Shown here piece by piece: positions 10,889 through 22,786 of a stretch of DNA of 64,000 nt (position 1 is its first letter; the number at the start of each line of letters is the position of its first letter). The translations under genes and the position numbers were made by a program. This DNA comes from Locusta migratoria. Lineage: Eukaryota; Arthropoda; Insecta; Orthoptera; Acrididae. The notes beneath the pieces are model-generated. The model searched no databases and had not been told where the DNA came from. It saw only the letters and a list, made by a program, of their open reading frames with translations. Where the stretch lies: NCBI GenBank assembly GCA_026315105.1, contig CM048750.1, positions 163,212,549-163,276,548 on the forward strand. The letters run 5' to 3'.

Positions 10889-11138
10889 AATGATATGGAG
10901 TACCTGGCAGTAGGTAACAGCACAATGCACTTGATGTGGGTGTTCGGATACTTTTGATCACATAATGTATGTTCATTATGATCATCAAAGCCTTGCCATA
11001 ATCGAAATCTGGGTACTTGAACAACCCTTCTGTGTCATGACGAAAGCTGCCTGGCGAGTGGTTACCGACTGGCCAGTGTGGAGGGCGAGCGGGGCGGACG
11101 GTTGGCGGCCCTGCGCGTGGTGAGGCGTTGTCGCTGGG

Positions 11139-11362
11139 CTACTGGTGGTGGAAGTGGCTGTGGCTGTGGCACTGGCAGGCGAGCGTGGCGGCGGGCACGG
11201 CCCAGGTGACGCGGCGCGACAAGGACGTGCGGCCGCCGCGCCGCCGCAGCTCGTAGCTGCCGCCGCCGCCGCGGGGCTCGGGGGCGCTGCCGTCGCAACC
11301 GCAGCCGCAGCGGCGGGGCGAGCAGACCCGGAAGAGGCGGCGGAACGCCTGCCGGAACTTGC
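11139..11362 (-). CDS. Peptide GPCR last exon (helix 8, cytoplasmic tail, stop)
   Basis: Terminal coding exon of the same receptor, 224 bp to the TAG stop at 11139-11141. The acceptor is CTGTTGGCAG at 11363-11372. It enters in phase 1, so Gly-Lys-Phe-Arg completes the conserved SGKFR junction from TM7 into helix 8 (KFRQAFRRLFRVC). The tail has 73 residues after the shared Gly: a likely palmitoylation cluster (VCSPRRCGCGC), a Gly-rich run, an Arg/Gly stretch (YELRRRGGRTSLSRR), and a His-rich end (CHSHSHFHHQ). The exon is extremely GC-rich. The intron before it is about 17.2 kb. I did not find a poly(A) signal I could assign to this gene. Confidence 0.86.
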
Positions 11363-11504
11363 CTGCCAACAGGTGCGCGCCTCGGTGCCGCCTGGCCGCC
11401 GCGACAAGGGCGCTGGCGCTGGTGCTGCCTACACACGCCGCAGATGCGCCACTCCCAGCTACCGGGCACAGACGGCTCTGCGGTCGTGCTACCATGATCG
11501 TTTG

Positions 11505-13375
11505 CAAGTGCAAACCACTAGCGTCTAGGGACAGTAGTGCGTCGGACCCCAGTTACCCGTACCAACCGACAGATGTCTCTACGGTCGCAAGCTATGTCTT
11601 GTAGGGACGCCATCTTCCCTTTCGTAATTTCATACTTTTCTCCTTATACCTCGCATGTTGCTATTTCAAAGTTACGGCACACCTAGGAGGTACCAAAATC
11701 GTGTTCTTAGTACAATTAGTTGTAAATTACAATCAATAAATGCCATATTGGCGAGTAACCCTTGATATTGATTGTAAGGTAAAACAGAGAGCTTTTGGAA
11801 CTGTGCATCTTGTAGCGCAGCGGATAAACGCATCATGTTGAGAAGCTGCTGAGCGTCGGTGGTGGTTTGCTTCCCAGTCCCGTTTACTATATTTTTATTT
11901 TTTTACCTTGACTCCTAAAAATGATCTCTTCTTAATTAAAAGTAATTTACATTTTGCTATATTTCGACATATTTACGTATACAAACGCTTTCTATAAAAG
12001 GGTGATTGTTCTCTTTAGTGAAAATTCCGCGAAATATGAGCCAACGAATTGTAAACATTGTCTCGTGAACTACCTGCTTATAAACTGAAGACACACTATA
12101 ATAATTAATGTTCTAAATGTCATGCTGATTCAAATAATTTTATATAGATTACGTAGTAGAGTTGTGTGGCAACTGTCATTCTTAAATGAGACTGAAGTGC
12201 CTTGTTTCGTTTTTGCAACAGCACTTATACACGTTCTTGGTTCCTATTTGCACTGTTTGTGAGATAATTGTGCTAATCCTGTTGCCATTTAACTGATCTC
12301 AAGAGCTTTGACTGTGTTTTCTAGTAAATGTCACTTGCAACATACACTATGGCAATGTATCCGCATTTTATGTACAGGTACTGTAGTTGAGAAGAAAGTG
12401 TTTACAATTTGTTGGACCATATTTCACGGCTAGCAAACGCACTTTTAAGAAAAAGCGGTTGTACTTGCAAATATGTCGGAATATGGCAACTCGTAAATTC
12501 TATTCAATAAATGTGCCAGAAAACTTTTGGGAATCAAGGTGAAAAATAAAAATATTGTCTGAAGCGAGAAACTAACCACGGCCCACACACACATCCGTTT
12601 TTCTTTTTAGTTTTTTATTTTATTTTGCATTCTTAGTCTTTTGTTGTTGTTTTTTTCCTTTATACACATTTCCCCTACGCTCTGCCACTTCAGGCATAGG
12701 CTCCTATCATCTATATTACCACCAAAAATTTACTAAATAAACCTACGAAACAAAATATTTAGTGCCACCACCACTGTCACCGTAAGCTAAATTGACATAT
12801 CGCCAATTCTTCACACGCCACCATCAACCAAAAAAGAATACATTCAGTTTCCTCTAAAAGCCGGTCTTTTCCGTCGCCGTCTATGAAATAATAACAATAT
12901 TTAATACATCACTGCCATTCATTCTCATGCAAATGACACTTGAAAACTAACATGTGAATATTCTCAATAACAAAACAGAAATTCTTATAGAACCTCTGCT
13001 GTACTTTCCGCTTTATTTATCAGGAAAGTATCCTCTGCTTTATGTTGCATCTTTTTAGAGTTTAAGTTTCGAACTTCAAGTTTTAGACTGCTGGAAAGTC
13101 TTACTTGTCATTTTAATAGCTCAGTTTTACAGAAATATCGTGGAATATTACAGGCACACTTCTATTACAGTAATACTGAAGTCTTAGAATGATTCATATT
13201 TCAATTTTCAAAATACGAAGGTAGAAATATTTACGTAAATAAAACAGCAGGAATGATAAATAGAAGCCCTGGACTCTCATAGCATCATGTTAGCATGACT
13301 GCAGAGACATATATCGGTTTCTACGTGTAACTGGGGTCTGACACACTACTGTCCCTAGACGCCTATGTGCAAACC
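11505..13375. repeat. Long inverted repeat with a second inverted repeat inside
   Basis: Outer arms of about 80 bp: 'gcgtctagggacagtagtg' near 11520 and its complement 'cactactgtccctagacgc' near 13345. Inner arms of about 215 bp (11865-12080 and 12370-12590) share segments such as caattcgttggc/gccaacgaattg-type sequence and GTTTAC. A tRNA-like head precedes the inner left arm. Non-coding. It lies in the last GPCR intron just upstream of the final exon. Possibly a nested foldback transposon; family unknown. Confidence 0.65.
11811..11885 (+). repeat. tRNA-like SINE head
   Basis: Looks like a decayed tRNA: 'tgtagcgcagcggataaacgc' (A-box-like), an anticodon-arm-like hairpin, and a degenerate B box 'ggtttgcttcccag'. 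It leads into the inner inverted-repeat arm, as at 25319. Too mutated to be a working tRNA gene. Confidence 0.4.
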
Positions 13376-13421
13376 GTCCAGTGTGCCTATAGCCCAAAGA
13401 CAACATACACTGCACGTGTTC

Positions 13422-13792
13422 CATTGATCTCTATACAAAATGGATGTTTAACTCGGGTGTCTGAGCATAGTATTACTGCGTGGCAGCACATTCAGATGTT
13501 CTCCCCACGTTTTCGCATTATTCACCATGTTTAAATTTGGCATAGGCCTACGAATTTCCACCAGTTATTATGTGAGAAAGAATTGCTTGCTCACATCTTT
13601 ATTTGAAATTTACTTCAATACACAATGTAACAGGCTAATACAGGAAGCATATTCAAAACGTATTTTCTTCTTGTTTCTTGTAATACTTCACAGCCGCCGT
13701 ATTTGAATTTGGCAAAAAATGAAATATGACCATCTATGGATGGCACACTCAGACAACTGAAGTTCAACTTCCAGGTAGTATAGAGATCACTC
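13422..13792. mobile_element. hAT-like MITE, copy 1
   Basis: Non-coding, 371 bp, with long imperfect terminal inverted repeats (CATTGATCTCTATAC... and ...GTATAGAGATCACTC) that keep folding inward. It is flanked by 8-bp duplications ACGTGTTC / GCGTGTTC (one mismatch) at 13414-13421 and 13793-13800. Its length and sequence match the copy at 16623. 8-bp duplications suggest a hAT-family transposase acted in trans. Confidence 0.8.
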
Positions 13793-13800
13793 GCGTGTTC

Positions 13801-15772
13801 CTATCTCTGACATGTTATGGTTTGAAACTGACATCTGAAATTGCCCCGAGTCATGTGACAGAGTTTTTGTCCTTATGAGTAACAGTTTCCTCATTTACAG
13901 GTGAAAATAAGCGTTGATTTTTACAATAAAACGACTTATCGTATTCGAATTACACATTTAGTAGTCAAGCGAACGTCATTTATCCATATTACTGATATTA
14001 ATGTGGTGATTATCATCACTACATGTGACCTGGAGAAAAGTATTGTCAGATATTTTTACAAGCAACAGAATTATATCTCTTCAGTGTTCGTGATGCATTA
14101 TGAATCTTTTATTTTTTTCCAACTTACGAATGTGATTAACATTAACATAACATCTTCCAAGCTGCTCTTGGCTGAGTTTATATTCCAGCAAGTAAGGCAT
14201 TTCTGCTGTAAATTTGCCTCCAATAACCTTATAAAATGCTAAAATTACATACAAACTATTCATTATACATATAAAACTATTTCTGATCGAGTGCATCGAT
14301 GATATTTCCTCACATCATGATTATTTAATGTAAACATCCAATATTTTGCTTGTTTTGTTTGGCATCACCATCTGTGGCAAAAGTCTTAAAATATAAACGT
14401 ATTATATTAAAATAGGACATTATTGATGAAAACAGATTTCAGTTCTTATAAAAGCACAATAACACATTTTACGTGTATTGGTAACGAATTGCAAAGAAAC
14501 TAACAATGTTGTCAAACTGATATTTAGTCTTCTATTCCTGTGCAAACTTCAGATTAAGAGACTTGCAATACAACGAACACAATCTTTCGCTTAAAATCTG
14601 CAGTTATATTGCTTGTAAAAAGAACTGTCAATAAGTTACATCTAGGCACATGTAAATACTGTAATCGTGGAGAACTAATGGCAACTGTAGTACTAAAGGT
14701 GTAATAAGAATATGATAAGACATTTTATTATTATAATCTACACTTAATTTCCGCTACAAAGAATAAGAACTATAATATGCAGCTCCATCTGACATGAGGC
14801 CCCCATCCACTTGGAAATACATGTATTACTATAAAAAATGTAACTTTTGTTATTTGAAGGACCTCCACCCCCCCAGGACGAAATTTGGAGGCCTTAGAAC
14901 GAGAAGTCTATGGCGCTAAAAATAAATAAATAAATAAATAAAAAATAATAATAATAAAAAAAACAAGAAGAGGTATATGGAGGCCACTGAGTATGTTATC
15001 TTTGGCCAGCTTGTTTATAAGGCAAAGAGGATCGAGTATTTGGAGATGCCCTAACAGTGAAAAGTGAAGCTAGCACATTACACATTTCGCCATTTTATTT
15101 GCCCAAAACATTGGTCGTAATGTGTGTGTATTGTAGTCTACTCGCTGTAAGGTACGTCATATCGAAGAAAATACGAAGATATGTTTGCCAGTTTAGTTGC
15201 CGTAGGTAAAAAGGTCAGTATGTCAATATTCACACAGATTTTTAGGGAGATATCCTCGTATTGGCCAAAAAGTGTGGCCCCTGGGTTCAACAAGTGGTTC
15301 TTTTTAGCATAAGTAATAGTATCTTTTTTCATTCTAACCACATTAGTTGAAAGTAATGGCACAATTATTTATCACAAACACAGCCGTCTTTGTAATCTTA
15401 GTTATAATTCAATATTATTTAATTTAAGATCAGAATCGGAAGCCTTCAGACAATGTAAAGATAAAGGAATGTGAAGTTTCACCATAGGAAAGGAAGAAGT
15501 AGTGTGGTGTTAGAAAGCAGTGCTGATGCGGCCACAGATGGTAGTCATATGTATTTGAGTTACACCTGATTGATTTTGTGAATGCATGTTTGTCTTTATC
15601 TGATGAGGTCTTGCCAAAAATTTAAAGTTGTGTGAATGTGAGTGTCTTTTCTATGTGACTATGTGTGGCCCAGTGATTAAGGTGAGTTGCAACCATTGAT
15701 CTCTAGCCTATCTTACTCTATCCCTCTTTCAGAGAACCTGTACCAAGTAAAAGTCAAGTCTCAAGACATTCC

Positions 15773-15774
<2 letters not shown>
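13801..15774. other. Unassigned AT-rich intronic sequence
   Basis: No coding or transposon signature I can name over about 2 kb. It holds a short (AAAT)n/(AAT)n stretch near 14925-14960. Open frames here (for example 13901-14242, plus) are AT-rich and resemble no family I know. Confidence 0.45.

Positions 15775-15843
<69 letters not shown>
15775..15843. repeat. (GA)n microsatellite
   Basis: About 69 bp of GA repeats with one interruption (aaag). Confidence 0.97.
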
Positions 15844-16622
15844 ACTTTTATTTGTAAATTACATTGAATGTTGCAGAACATACCTCTCTAAATTAATACA
15901 AAACTTCTACAATCTTTCGCAAATGGAAAGGGAAAAAACAGAAGTTGAATCTAGTTGGACACAAACTTTTTCTTTCAACTATATAAATATCTTCTTTTCT
16001 TACTTCTACTAATTTCACTATAACGTACAGTGGTTGAACTTTACATTTCTTTACCTTTTATTGTCCTGAAGGTTTGCATCCCAATCTGTTTTTGATTGAT
16101 ATTTAATTATTCGTAATAATATTGAGAGTGATGTCTGTATGATAAATACCAGGAGATAAATTAATAAACAGCTGATCATGGTAGAGTGAGTGTAGAGACA
16201 TCTTTCAGTTGGTCCGGTAGTTGACTGTTAATCTGCTAGCTTTAGACGACTGTCGCTGGCTCTACTGGCGAGTGTGCAAATTAAAAAGACCGGGCAGTCT
16301 AGGAGTTGCGGCCAAGTTATCAGCTTATTCCTTCTTATACAAAACATCCGCTGTGACATAGATGAATGAATTCCACCAGCAGCCCCCACGCCTGTTTCCT
16401 GGCACGACAAATTGATGAAAATCTGTGTACTTTTGATATCTACAAGATTTCTCTATACTTCACGATTGCTTACTATTATTTACCAGAGAAGTTAAAGTAC
16501 GCCGAAATGTAATCATTGTTCCAAAAGCATTGAATGAAGACACAGTGAATTACCACCATAACTCTTGGATTCAGTGAACCACTCCTTACTTCTACACAAA
16601 TTGCAGAAATATGGAATCAGGT

Positions 16623-16986
16623 CAGTGATCTCTATACAAACTGGATGTATAACTCTGGTGTCTCAGAATAGAACGCAGCGTGCCTGCACATTCATATGTT
16701 TTGCACGCGATTTCACATTGTCCGCCATGTTTAAATTGGGCAAACGAGTTTTCATCAGTTATTATGTGACAAAGAATTGTTTGTTTACCTCTTGATTTGG
16801 AATTTAATTCAATATTCGATGTTTTAGGCTGATATGGGAGCGGAATCGAAACATATTTTCTTCTTTTTTTCTTGAAATGCTTCTTAGCAGCCATGTTTGA
16901 ATTTGGCAAGAAACTAAGTATGAATATCTATGGCTGGCACGCTAATACAGCTGAAGTTCAACATCCAGAGTGTATGGAGATCAATG
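16623..16986. mobile_element. hAT-like MITE, copy 2
   Basis: Second copy of the family at 13422. Ends CAGTGATCTCTATACA and ...TGTATGGAGATCAATG, with arms pairing inward over much of the element (for example 'gccatgtttaaattgg' near 16725 against 'agccatgtttgaatttgg' inverted near 16890). A perfect 8-bp target duplication, AATCAGGT, lies at 16615-16622 and 16987-16994. No coding capacity. Confidence 0.85.
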
Positions 16987-17177
16987 AATCAGGTACACTG
17001 CTTTACAATGGGTCAACTCTTACTTAACAGACAGGAATAAAATAGTAACCTCAAATTCAATTAAGTACTCCTGATATCGGAAAATTGGTTCCAAAGAAGT
17101 CCCACAAGATTCAACATTAGTCTCATACGTCTTTTATTTTCTACATAAAAGTACATTCTCTTGCTAAATGTTACTAC

Positions 17178-17735
17178 ATCTACATGGATTCCCTGCAGGT
17201 CACGTTGAAGTGTATGGTAGACGCTTCATCAAATCACTTTTATGATATTTTTCTATACTTCCATTCTCTAATAGCTCACAAGAAAAAGTATTACCTAAAT
17301 ATTTCTGTTTACGGTCTGATTTCTCTTGTTTTATTATGATGATGTCTGCCTATGTAGGTGAATGTTAACAATATATGTTCGTATTATGAAGAGAAAGTTG
17401 GTGAAACAAATTTCGCAAATAGATCTCGCCGTAACAAATAACGCCCTTCTTATGATTTCACCCCAACTCGTCCATCATTTCCGTGACATTCTTTCCCCTA
17501 TATCGCGATAATACAAAACGAACTGTCCTTCTCTGAATTTTCTCTAAATCGTCCGTCAGTTCCACCTGGTGTGGATCCCACAATGCGCAGCATTACTCCA
17601 AAATAGGACGCATAAATATAGTGTAGGTAGCTTCTTTAGTACAACTGTTGGATATTCTAATTTTTCTGCCAATGCAACGTAGTCTTTGGTTCGACTTCTC
17701 AACAATATTTGTTATATATTCTTTCCAATTGTAAA
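17178..17735 (-). mobile_element. CR1/jockey-like LINE 3' fragment (family 1)
   Basis: Minus-strand copy with the ATGTAGATGTAG tail. Frame-shifted residues include NWKEYITNIVEKSNQRLRCI, FMRPILE, and a WDPHQVELTDDLEKIQR-like region. It is about 560 bp, heavily mutated and without the catalytic motif. Confidence 0.82.
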
Positions 17736-17825
17736 AATTACACAATTTACAACTAAATAATTCAAAACAAGTGATATAAAGATAGCCTGAATCTCTGCGA
17801 TATTGTACAAGCAAACATATTAAAA

Positions 17826-18040
17826 TTGTTAGGCTTCAGTCTTGGTCATAATTTAAATTGGAAGATATGCATCGGCTACTTGGCAAATATGCTGAACATC
17901 TGGTCATTTTCAGTGTGTACATTGTTGAGTACTACAAACATAGCCACCAGAAGGGTGTGTATCACTGATACTATGAGTCTTATGAGAAAACTCAGCAAAA
18001 GTTTCAGGCCTTCTAGTATTACAAAATATAATAATTAAAA
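17826..18040 (+). mobile_element. Small LINE fragment (family 2)
   Basis: Plus-strand frame reads LGFSLGHNLNWKICIGYLAN, matching the 'YLGI.LD.NLNWK.HI..L' thumb region of the LINEs at 20900 and 42890. Only about 70 codons remain. Confidence 0.55.
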
Positions 18041-20900
18041 ATGTGTGTATTGTCCAACATCGAAATCCCTGTCGTTCACAGTTAAAGGTAGAAAAATAAT
18101 TTAAAAATAGTATAAATTCCTTCCTTTTCTATACATAAGGTATTAATTTTCTTGTAGAAACCCACCTGTCTCTACTGGCCAGGCTGCTGAAGGGACGTTA
18201 AACCCTAATAATTCTCCTTTCCTATACATTCACTTGACAATAAAGCACTCGCCACAGTTACGACACACAACTTGAAACTCTATATATGCTTAAAATTTAT
18301 AATAATTAAGGCAGCAATATATTTAAAAAGAAGCTTCTGATAGGCAGAGGCGATTCATCCTATGTTTCAACGGATCAATGAATCCCCACAGCAATATTCG
18401 CCCCTCAGAGAACTTTACAGTATAAAATGATATTACACTTTAACGAACCTACTATCCCACCTTCTTGATGGTTAATTATTTAGTAATATTTATGAACCTT
18501 CCTAATGAAGTCTGTAGTCAAGTTCGAAACTGGCGGTTACCTCTTATGGGCCTGCTTCGACCTTGGCGCAAAATCAAGTTTTGCACTACTGGTGTGATAA
18601 TACAGTGCAGGGACTAAGGGAGACTAATTTCTCTTTCCTTTCACTTGAAGAGAAGCTTCATATCAAGGACCTAGGGCGACAAACAGCAGATATAAAGTTA
18701 GTAAAATAGATAAATAAATAAATAAAACTAATAATAAAAGTAAAGATATTGTAAGAACTTTCAAACCAGACATATGTGAAAGTAGACTGGATATATGGTG
18801 GTGAAATTTCAAACACGTTGTATTGATTTTCATGTCTATTATTCGCCAAAGAAAATTCTGGGTTAAAAACAACTTGGACACTAGAAGGCGTTGACAATCT
18901 TGGACACTTAATGCAGAAGATAAAGAAACATTAGCATTCTGCATTACATATGGCTGTGAAGCTAGAGCACAACATCTTAGGAAAATACGTTATTACACAA
19001 CAACTGAACAATGCTTACAGACAGTAAGTTGAAAGGCACAATGATCAATTTGAAAAAATCCTTACGTGCTGTCTAAGATTGTATATTGCATTAAATTTGG
19101 TGGTGCTTTTGTGCTCGCACTTCAGGGGCATGAAAGTTTAAAAAATTTTCTTTCAAAGAGAAAATATAGAAGGTAACAGATATGGAATAATTTTATTTAT
19201 TATTTCTATGTTATTATGTAGCGAGTATGGTTAAGGATTTTATTAGAAATTATTGATGTAAGTTTTAACGAATTTGGTGCAAACAATCATATCCGACATA
19301 ATTTTTCATTTTATTCAAGTAGTACATGAATCTGCAGAGAGATGGGAAATATAAATATTAAAACATGTAATAGAAATTTTTTAAACATACAAGTCGTCAT
19401 GTCTCAACAATTTATAAATTAGGTTTATCATTATTTTCCCCCAAGATCTTCAATTTTTTCTCATATGTAATATTGCGGAATTATGTTACTGATACCCTGA
19501 ATCATAGACTCAACAGATCGTTCTATGTTACGAAACAAGTGATTGCACATCTACGTTTACGTTTAAACAGCATTTTGCACTTGGAGAATCCACTTTTTAA
19601 TTTTTTCTTTTTTTTAGAGCTGTTGTCTTGACAGTGACAGTATATCTTCAGATTAGGATACTGGATGGACGAAGGCAGGAGAATATACTCACTGCTAATA
19701 AAATAAATAAGGCCCGAAGATCCGCAAGAATTTTGGAACTTTATGAGGATGGATCTGACTTGTTTTGAATAGCTCATGTCTGTAAAGTTACATGCATATT
19801 ATCCAGAAATAATCCATGGCTGACATTCCTTATTGCGTTGGTGGAGTTGTATGAGTAAAAATGAGTTGTACAAACACATTCTTTCTCTGTACATCTGGAT
19901 TAAGTCGTTTAACGCCTCTCAGTTCCATTCTATTTCTAGTATATGAAGCAAATTGTATAATATTTTGTCATAAAAATCTAGTCGTTTAAAAAAGTCTGTT
20001 GTACAAATATTTTTATTTAATTATTATATTTATAAAAATCTACTTATTGAAAAAATGGGGAAAATCTCGAACTTGAAAGTTTGAGAGCAGTCCTAGCTAA
20101 GGATGTTAACCACAACAATAAATTGTAAACAAATGACAAGAAGTGAACTTACTGCAGTACCAGTGGGCTTGCGCGAATTCATGGGAGTTTATAACTGATC
20201 TATTCTGGTGGAGGGATATTGAGTCTGCTAATAATCGTTGTTCCACCGTTCTACCGCTAGACCTGTGACTTTAGCAGTGGATGGTTGTGTATTTCTACCA
20301 TTAGGTCGCCACAAATTCTTTGCTCTGGAAAGCAGGCCAGCTATGGAAGAATCGGAATTTGGCGATACAACTCGAGTGTATACGGACAAACATCATCTTG
20401 GGGAAGAGTGCCCCTGGACCACATAGGAAAGGCCTCAGCTGGGGTTGAAGAACGTCACAGCATAACACTGCCCATTAAGGTTGCATGTATCATGGTTAGA
20501 GAGGGCTGGCCTATCGAACTCCCTCAGACCGTTAGTCTAGCTATCCAGGCACTGTGGCCCAGGTGGAACTGCTCCGTTCATCAGGCTGCCTCCTCACCTG
20601 AATGCAATTATCATGTCCCATAAACAAATAGGGATCCATCACTAAACACCACGTTTTGCCAAAAAGTTACAGTCCATGGCAATGGCAACTATCAACCATA
20701 CATTTTCTTGTATCAAGGAATGAGTTGCTGTAGGATAACATGTGGGTGCCATCTTGTATCCACTGCTCGCAATATCGTCTGACAGCGCACTCAAAATGAT
20801 CCCAAACAGCATAGCAGCCAGCTTGATATATTCATGCCGATTATTAGCTTAAGCTCAAGAGTTACGATGTTAGTGTGTCAGAGCACAAATGGTTTAATTC
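18041..20900. other. Unassigned intronic sequence
   Basis: About 2.9 kb without a gene I recognise. Two overlapping plus-strand open frames at 20238-20623 (62 and 112 codons) are less AT-rich than their surroundings and may be a decayed transposon, but I cannot name it. Confidence 0.4.
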
Positions 20901-22050
20901 ATACTCAACTGGAAGAATGCAGAAAGTTGAAATAAGTGGTTCAGATAAAATGCAAAAATCAGCTCATTCCTTAAACTGGGGAACTATGAAATATAGGGTT
21001 CCACAGGGTTCTGTCTTGGATCCTCTGCTGTTTTTGATATAATTAATTACCATTCTATACCCATGATGATGGAAAGCTAGTTCTTTTTGTTAATGATACG
21101 ATTATAGTAATCACATCCATCAAACAAGAATTAACTGATGAAATTGTAAATAATGTTTTTCAGAAAATTATTAAGTGGTTCTCTGCAAATGGACTCTTAT
21201 TAAATTTTGAGATGACACAGTATATACAGATTCATACTGTAAATGCCAGGAAATCGTTAATACATATAGTCTGTGTACACAAGTCTGTAGATAAGGTAAA
21301 ATATTCAAAGTGTTTAGGTTTGTCCACTGATGAGAAACTGAATTGGAAGCAACACATTGATGATCTACTGAAAGTTCGAGTTCATCAACTTATGCTATTA
21401 GGGTTATTGCAAATTTCGGTGACAAACAGCTCAGTCAATTAGCCAGTCAATATGCCTATTTTCATTCGCTGCTTTCATATGGAATCATGTTTTGGGGTTA
21501 TTCATCATTCAGGAAAAAAGTATTCTTTGCACGAAAACCTGTAATTAGAATAATTTCTGGAGCCAGACAAGAGTATCCAGCAGACACTTATTTAAGGATC
21601 TAGGGATCGTCACAGTAGCTTCACACTGAAATTTGATGTTTACAATCCAATCCAACTCTAAAGCAATAGCAGCATGCATAGCTACAGCACTAGGAGGAAG
21701 GATGATCTAAACTATTCAAGGTTAAAACTAACTTTGGCACAGAAGGGGGTGAATTATGCTCCTACAAAATTTTTGCTCAGTTACCAAATAACATCAAAAA
21801 TTTGACATATAGCCAACCAGCATTTAATATCAAATAGAGATAATTTCTGAATGACAACTCCTACTCATTAGATGAATTTTTGCATAGAAGTGAGTAATTT
21901 TAGGAAATAAACATAAAATAAAAAATTAAAACAACTAAAAAAGTATTAAATAAAAATTGTGTCATGTCCTGTTATCTTTCATTAAACTGACATGTTCCAC
22001 ATCATTTCGAAATCTCATATTCATGATCTATGGAACAAGTATTAATCTTT
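20900..22050 (+). mobile_element. LINE, 5'-truncated (family 2)
   Basis: Plus-strand reverse-transcriptase relic, a sibling of the better copy at 42890. Visible in broken frames: VPQGSVLDPLLFL near 21000 (first LINE palm motif), ELTDEIVNNVFQKIIKWFSA, then KVKYSKCLGLSTDEKLNWKQ. The 3' end, 'acatgttccacatcattt...tctatggaacaagtattaatct', matches the other copy. The FADD motif is mutated (LVNDTI). Confidence 0.85.
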
Positions 22051-22096
22051 AAATCCAAATAAGAAACTAAATTTACCAACAGCTGTAAGGCTTGTT

Positions 22097-22149
22097 TTAT
22101 TGAACTACCGGTTTTGGTATTATAAAAATACCATCTTCAGGTTCTATTC
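22097..22149 (-). ncRNA. Hammerhead-ribozyme-like motif (type I), decayed
   Basis: On the minus strand: stem I strand GAATAGAAC, core CTGAAGA, a hairpin GGTATT-loop-AATACC, then AAAA and the stem III-like ACCGGT, then the second stem I strand GTTCAATAA. This is the order of a type I hammerhead. The conserved G of GAAA is A here and an extra base precedes stem II, so self-cleavage is unlikely. The mirror copy at 27813 has a better stem I. Confidence 0.5.
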
Positions 22150-22639
22150 AAATAAAGTTCAAATCAGTGTTGTATTTATAACATCATACTCTACATATGT
22201 CATATAAAATGTAAATTACTCAACAATCAGCATTGAAGTAATATAATGAGCTATAATGGTTGGTGTAATAAAAGAGGTATTAAAATAAAATGACATAAAT
22301 AATATAAGAATCAAAGTATGTGAAATACATTACTTCTAAAAGCAATGGTGTTGATTGTAAATATTTTTTCTCTCAATGTAGTGAAGTCTAGAATATAAGT
22401 ACTCTTCAACATACAATATAGAAAGTCGTATCCAGGCAGGATAGTCCAGAAACCTTGTAACATAGGGTAAAGTATCAGACAAAATCAACATTGCATGAAA
22501 TGGGCAAAAATGGAGTACATCAGGGTCATTAAATTATGAAGATTTATAGTTGTCATCAAACAGTTTGATGTAAACATAAAACCACATCTGTCGACTAACA
22601 TGATGCATTGACCATAGATGTAAAGTTATAGGGTAAAAT

Positions 22640-22645
<6 letters not shown>

Positions 22646-22694
<49 letters not shown>
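22646..22694. repeat. (AT)n microsatellite
   Basis: About 49 bp of alternating A and T. Confidence 0.97.
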
Positions 22695-22696
<2 letters not shown>

Positions 22697-22786
22697 TATT
22701 GGGAGGTGCTAAAGGTCTACTTGTGGAGCGAAGTAGTACGTATCTTTGTTCATCTACGCTTTAGAACATGTGGTACCATTACTTAA

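Larger units (their letters stand above)
8074..10962 (-). mobile_element. Tc1-like transposon split by a foldback element and a LINE
   Basis: Terminal inverted repeats TGTGATCAAAAGTATCC at 8074-8090 and 10946-10962, inside TA target duplications (8072-8073, 10963-10964). The minus-strand transposase is in pieces: HTH/linker (LLTDRDHRQLKTVIQCNR, near 8950-8985), NAKLAWCKEHK, the first catalytic Asp in SDESCYRMW, WWFSLRGLASLVVL, NARPVVEWLHDN, and the MDWSAQSPDLNP-like end. The third acidic residue is replaced (PMGYVWD in place of PIExxWD). The element resumes at about 10889 ('gatatggagtacctggcag') after 1.7 kb of nested insertions. Confidence 0.82.

Noticed and set aside
20238..20623. Overlapping plus-strand frames as a small gene
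   Set aside because: No domain, start context or splice support; the sequence looks like a decayed repeat, but I cannot name it.
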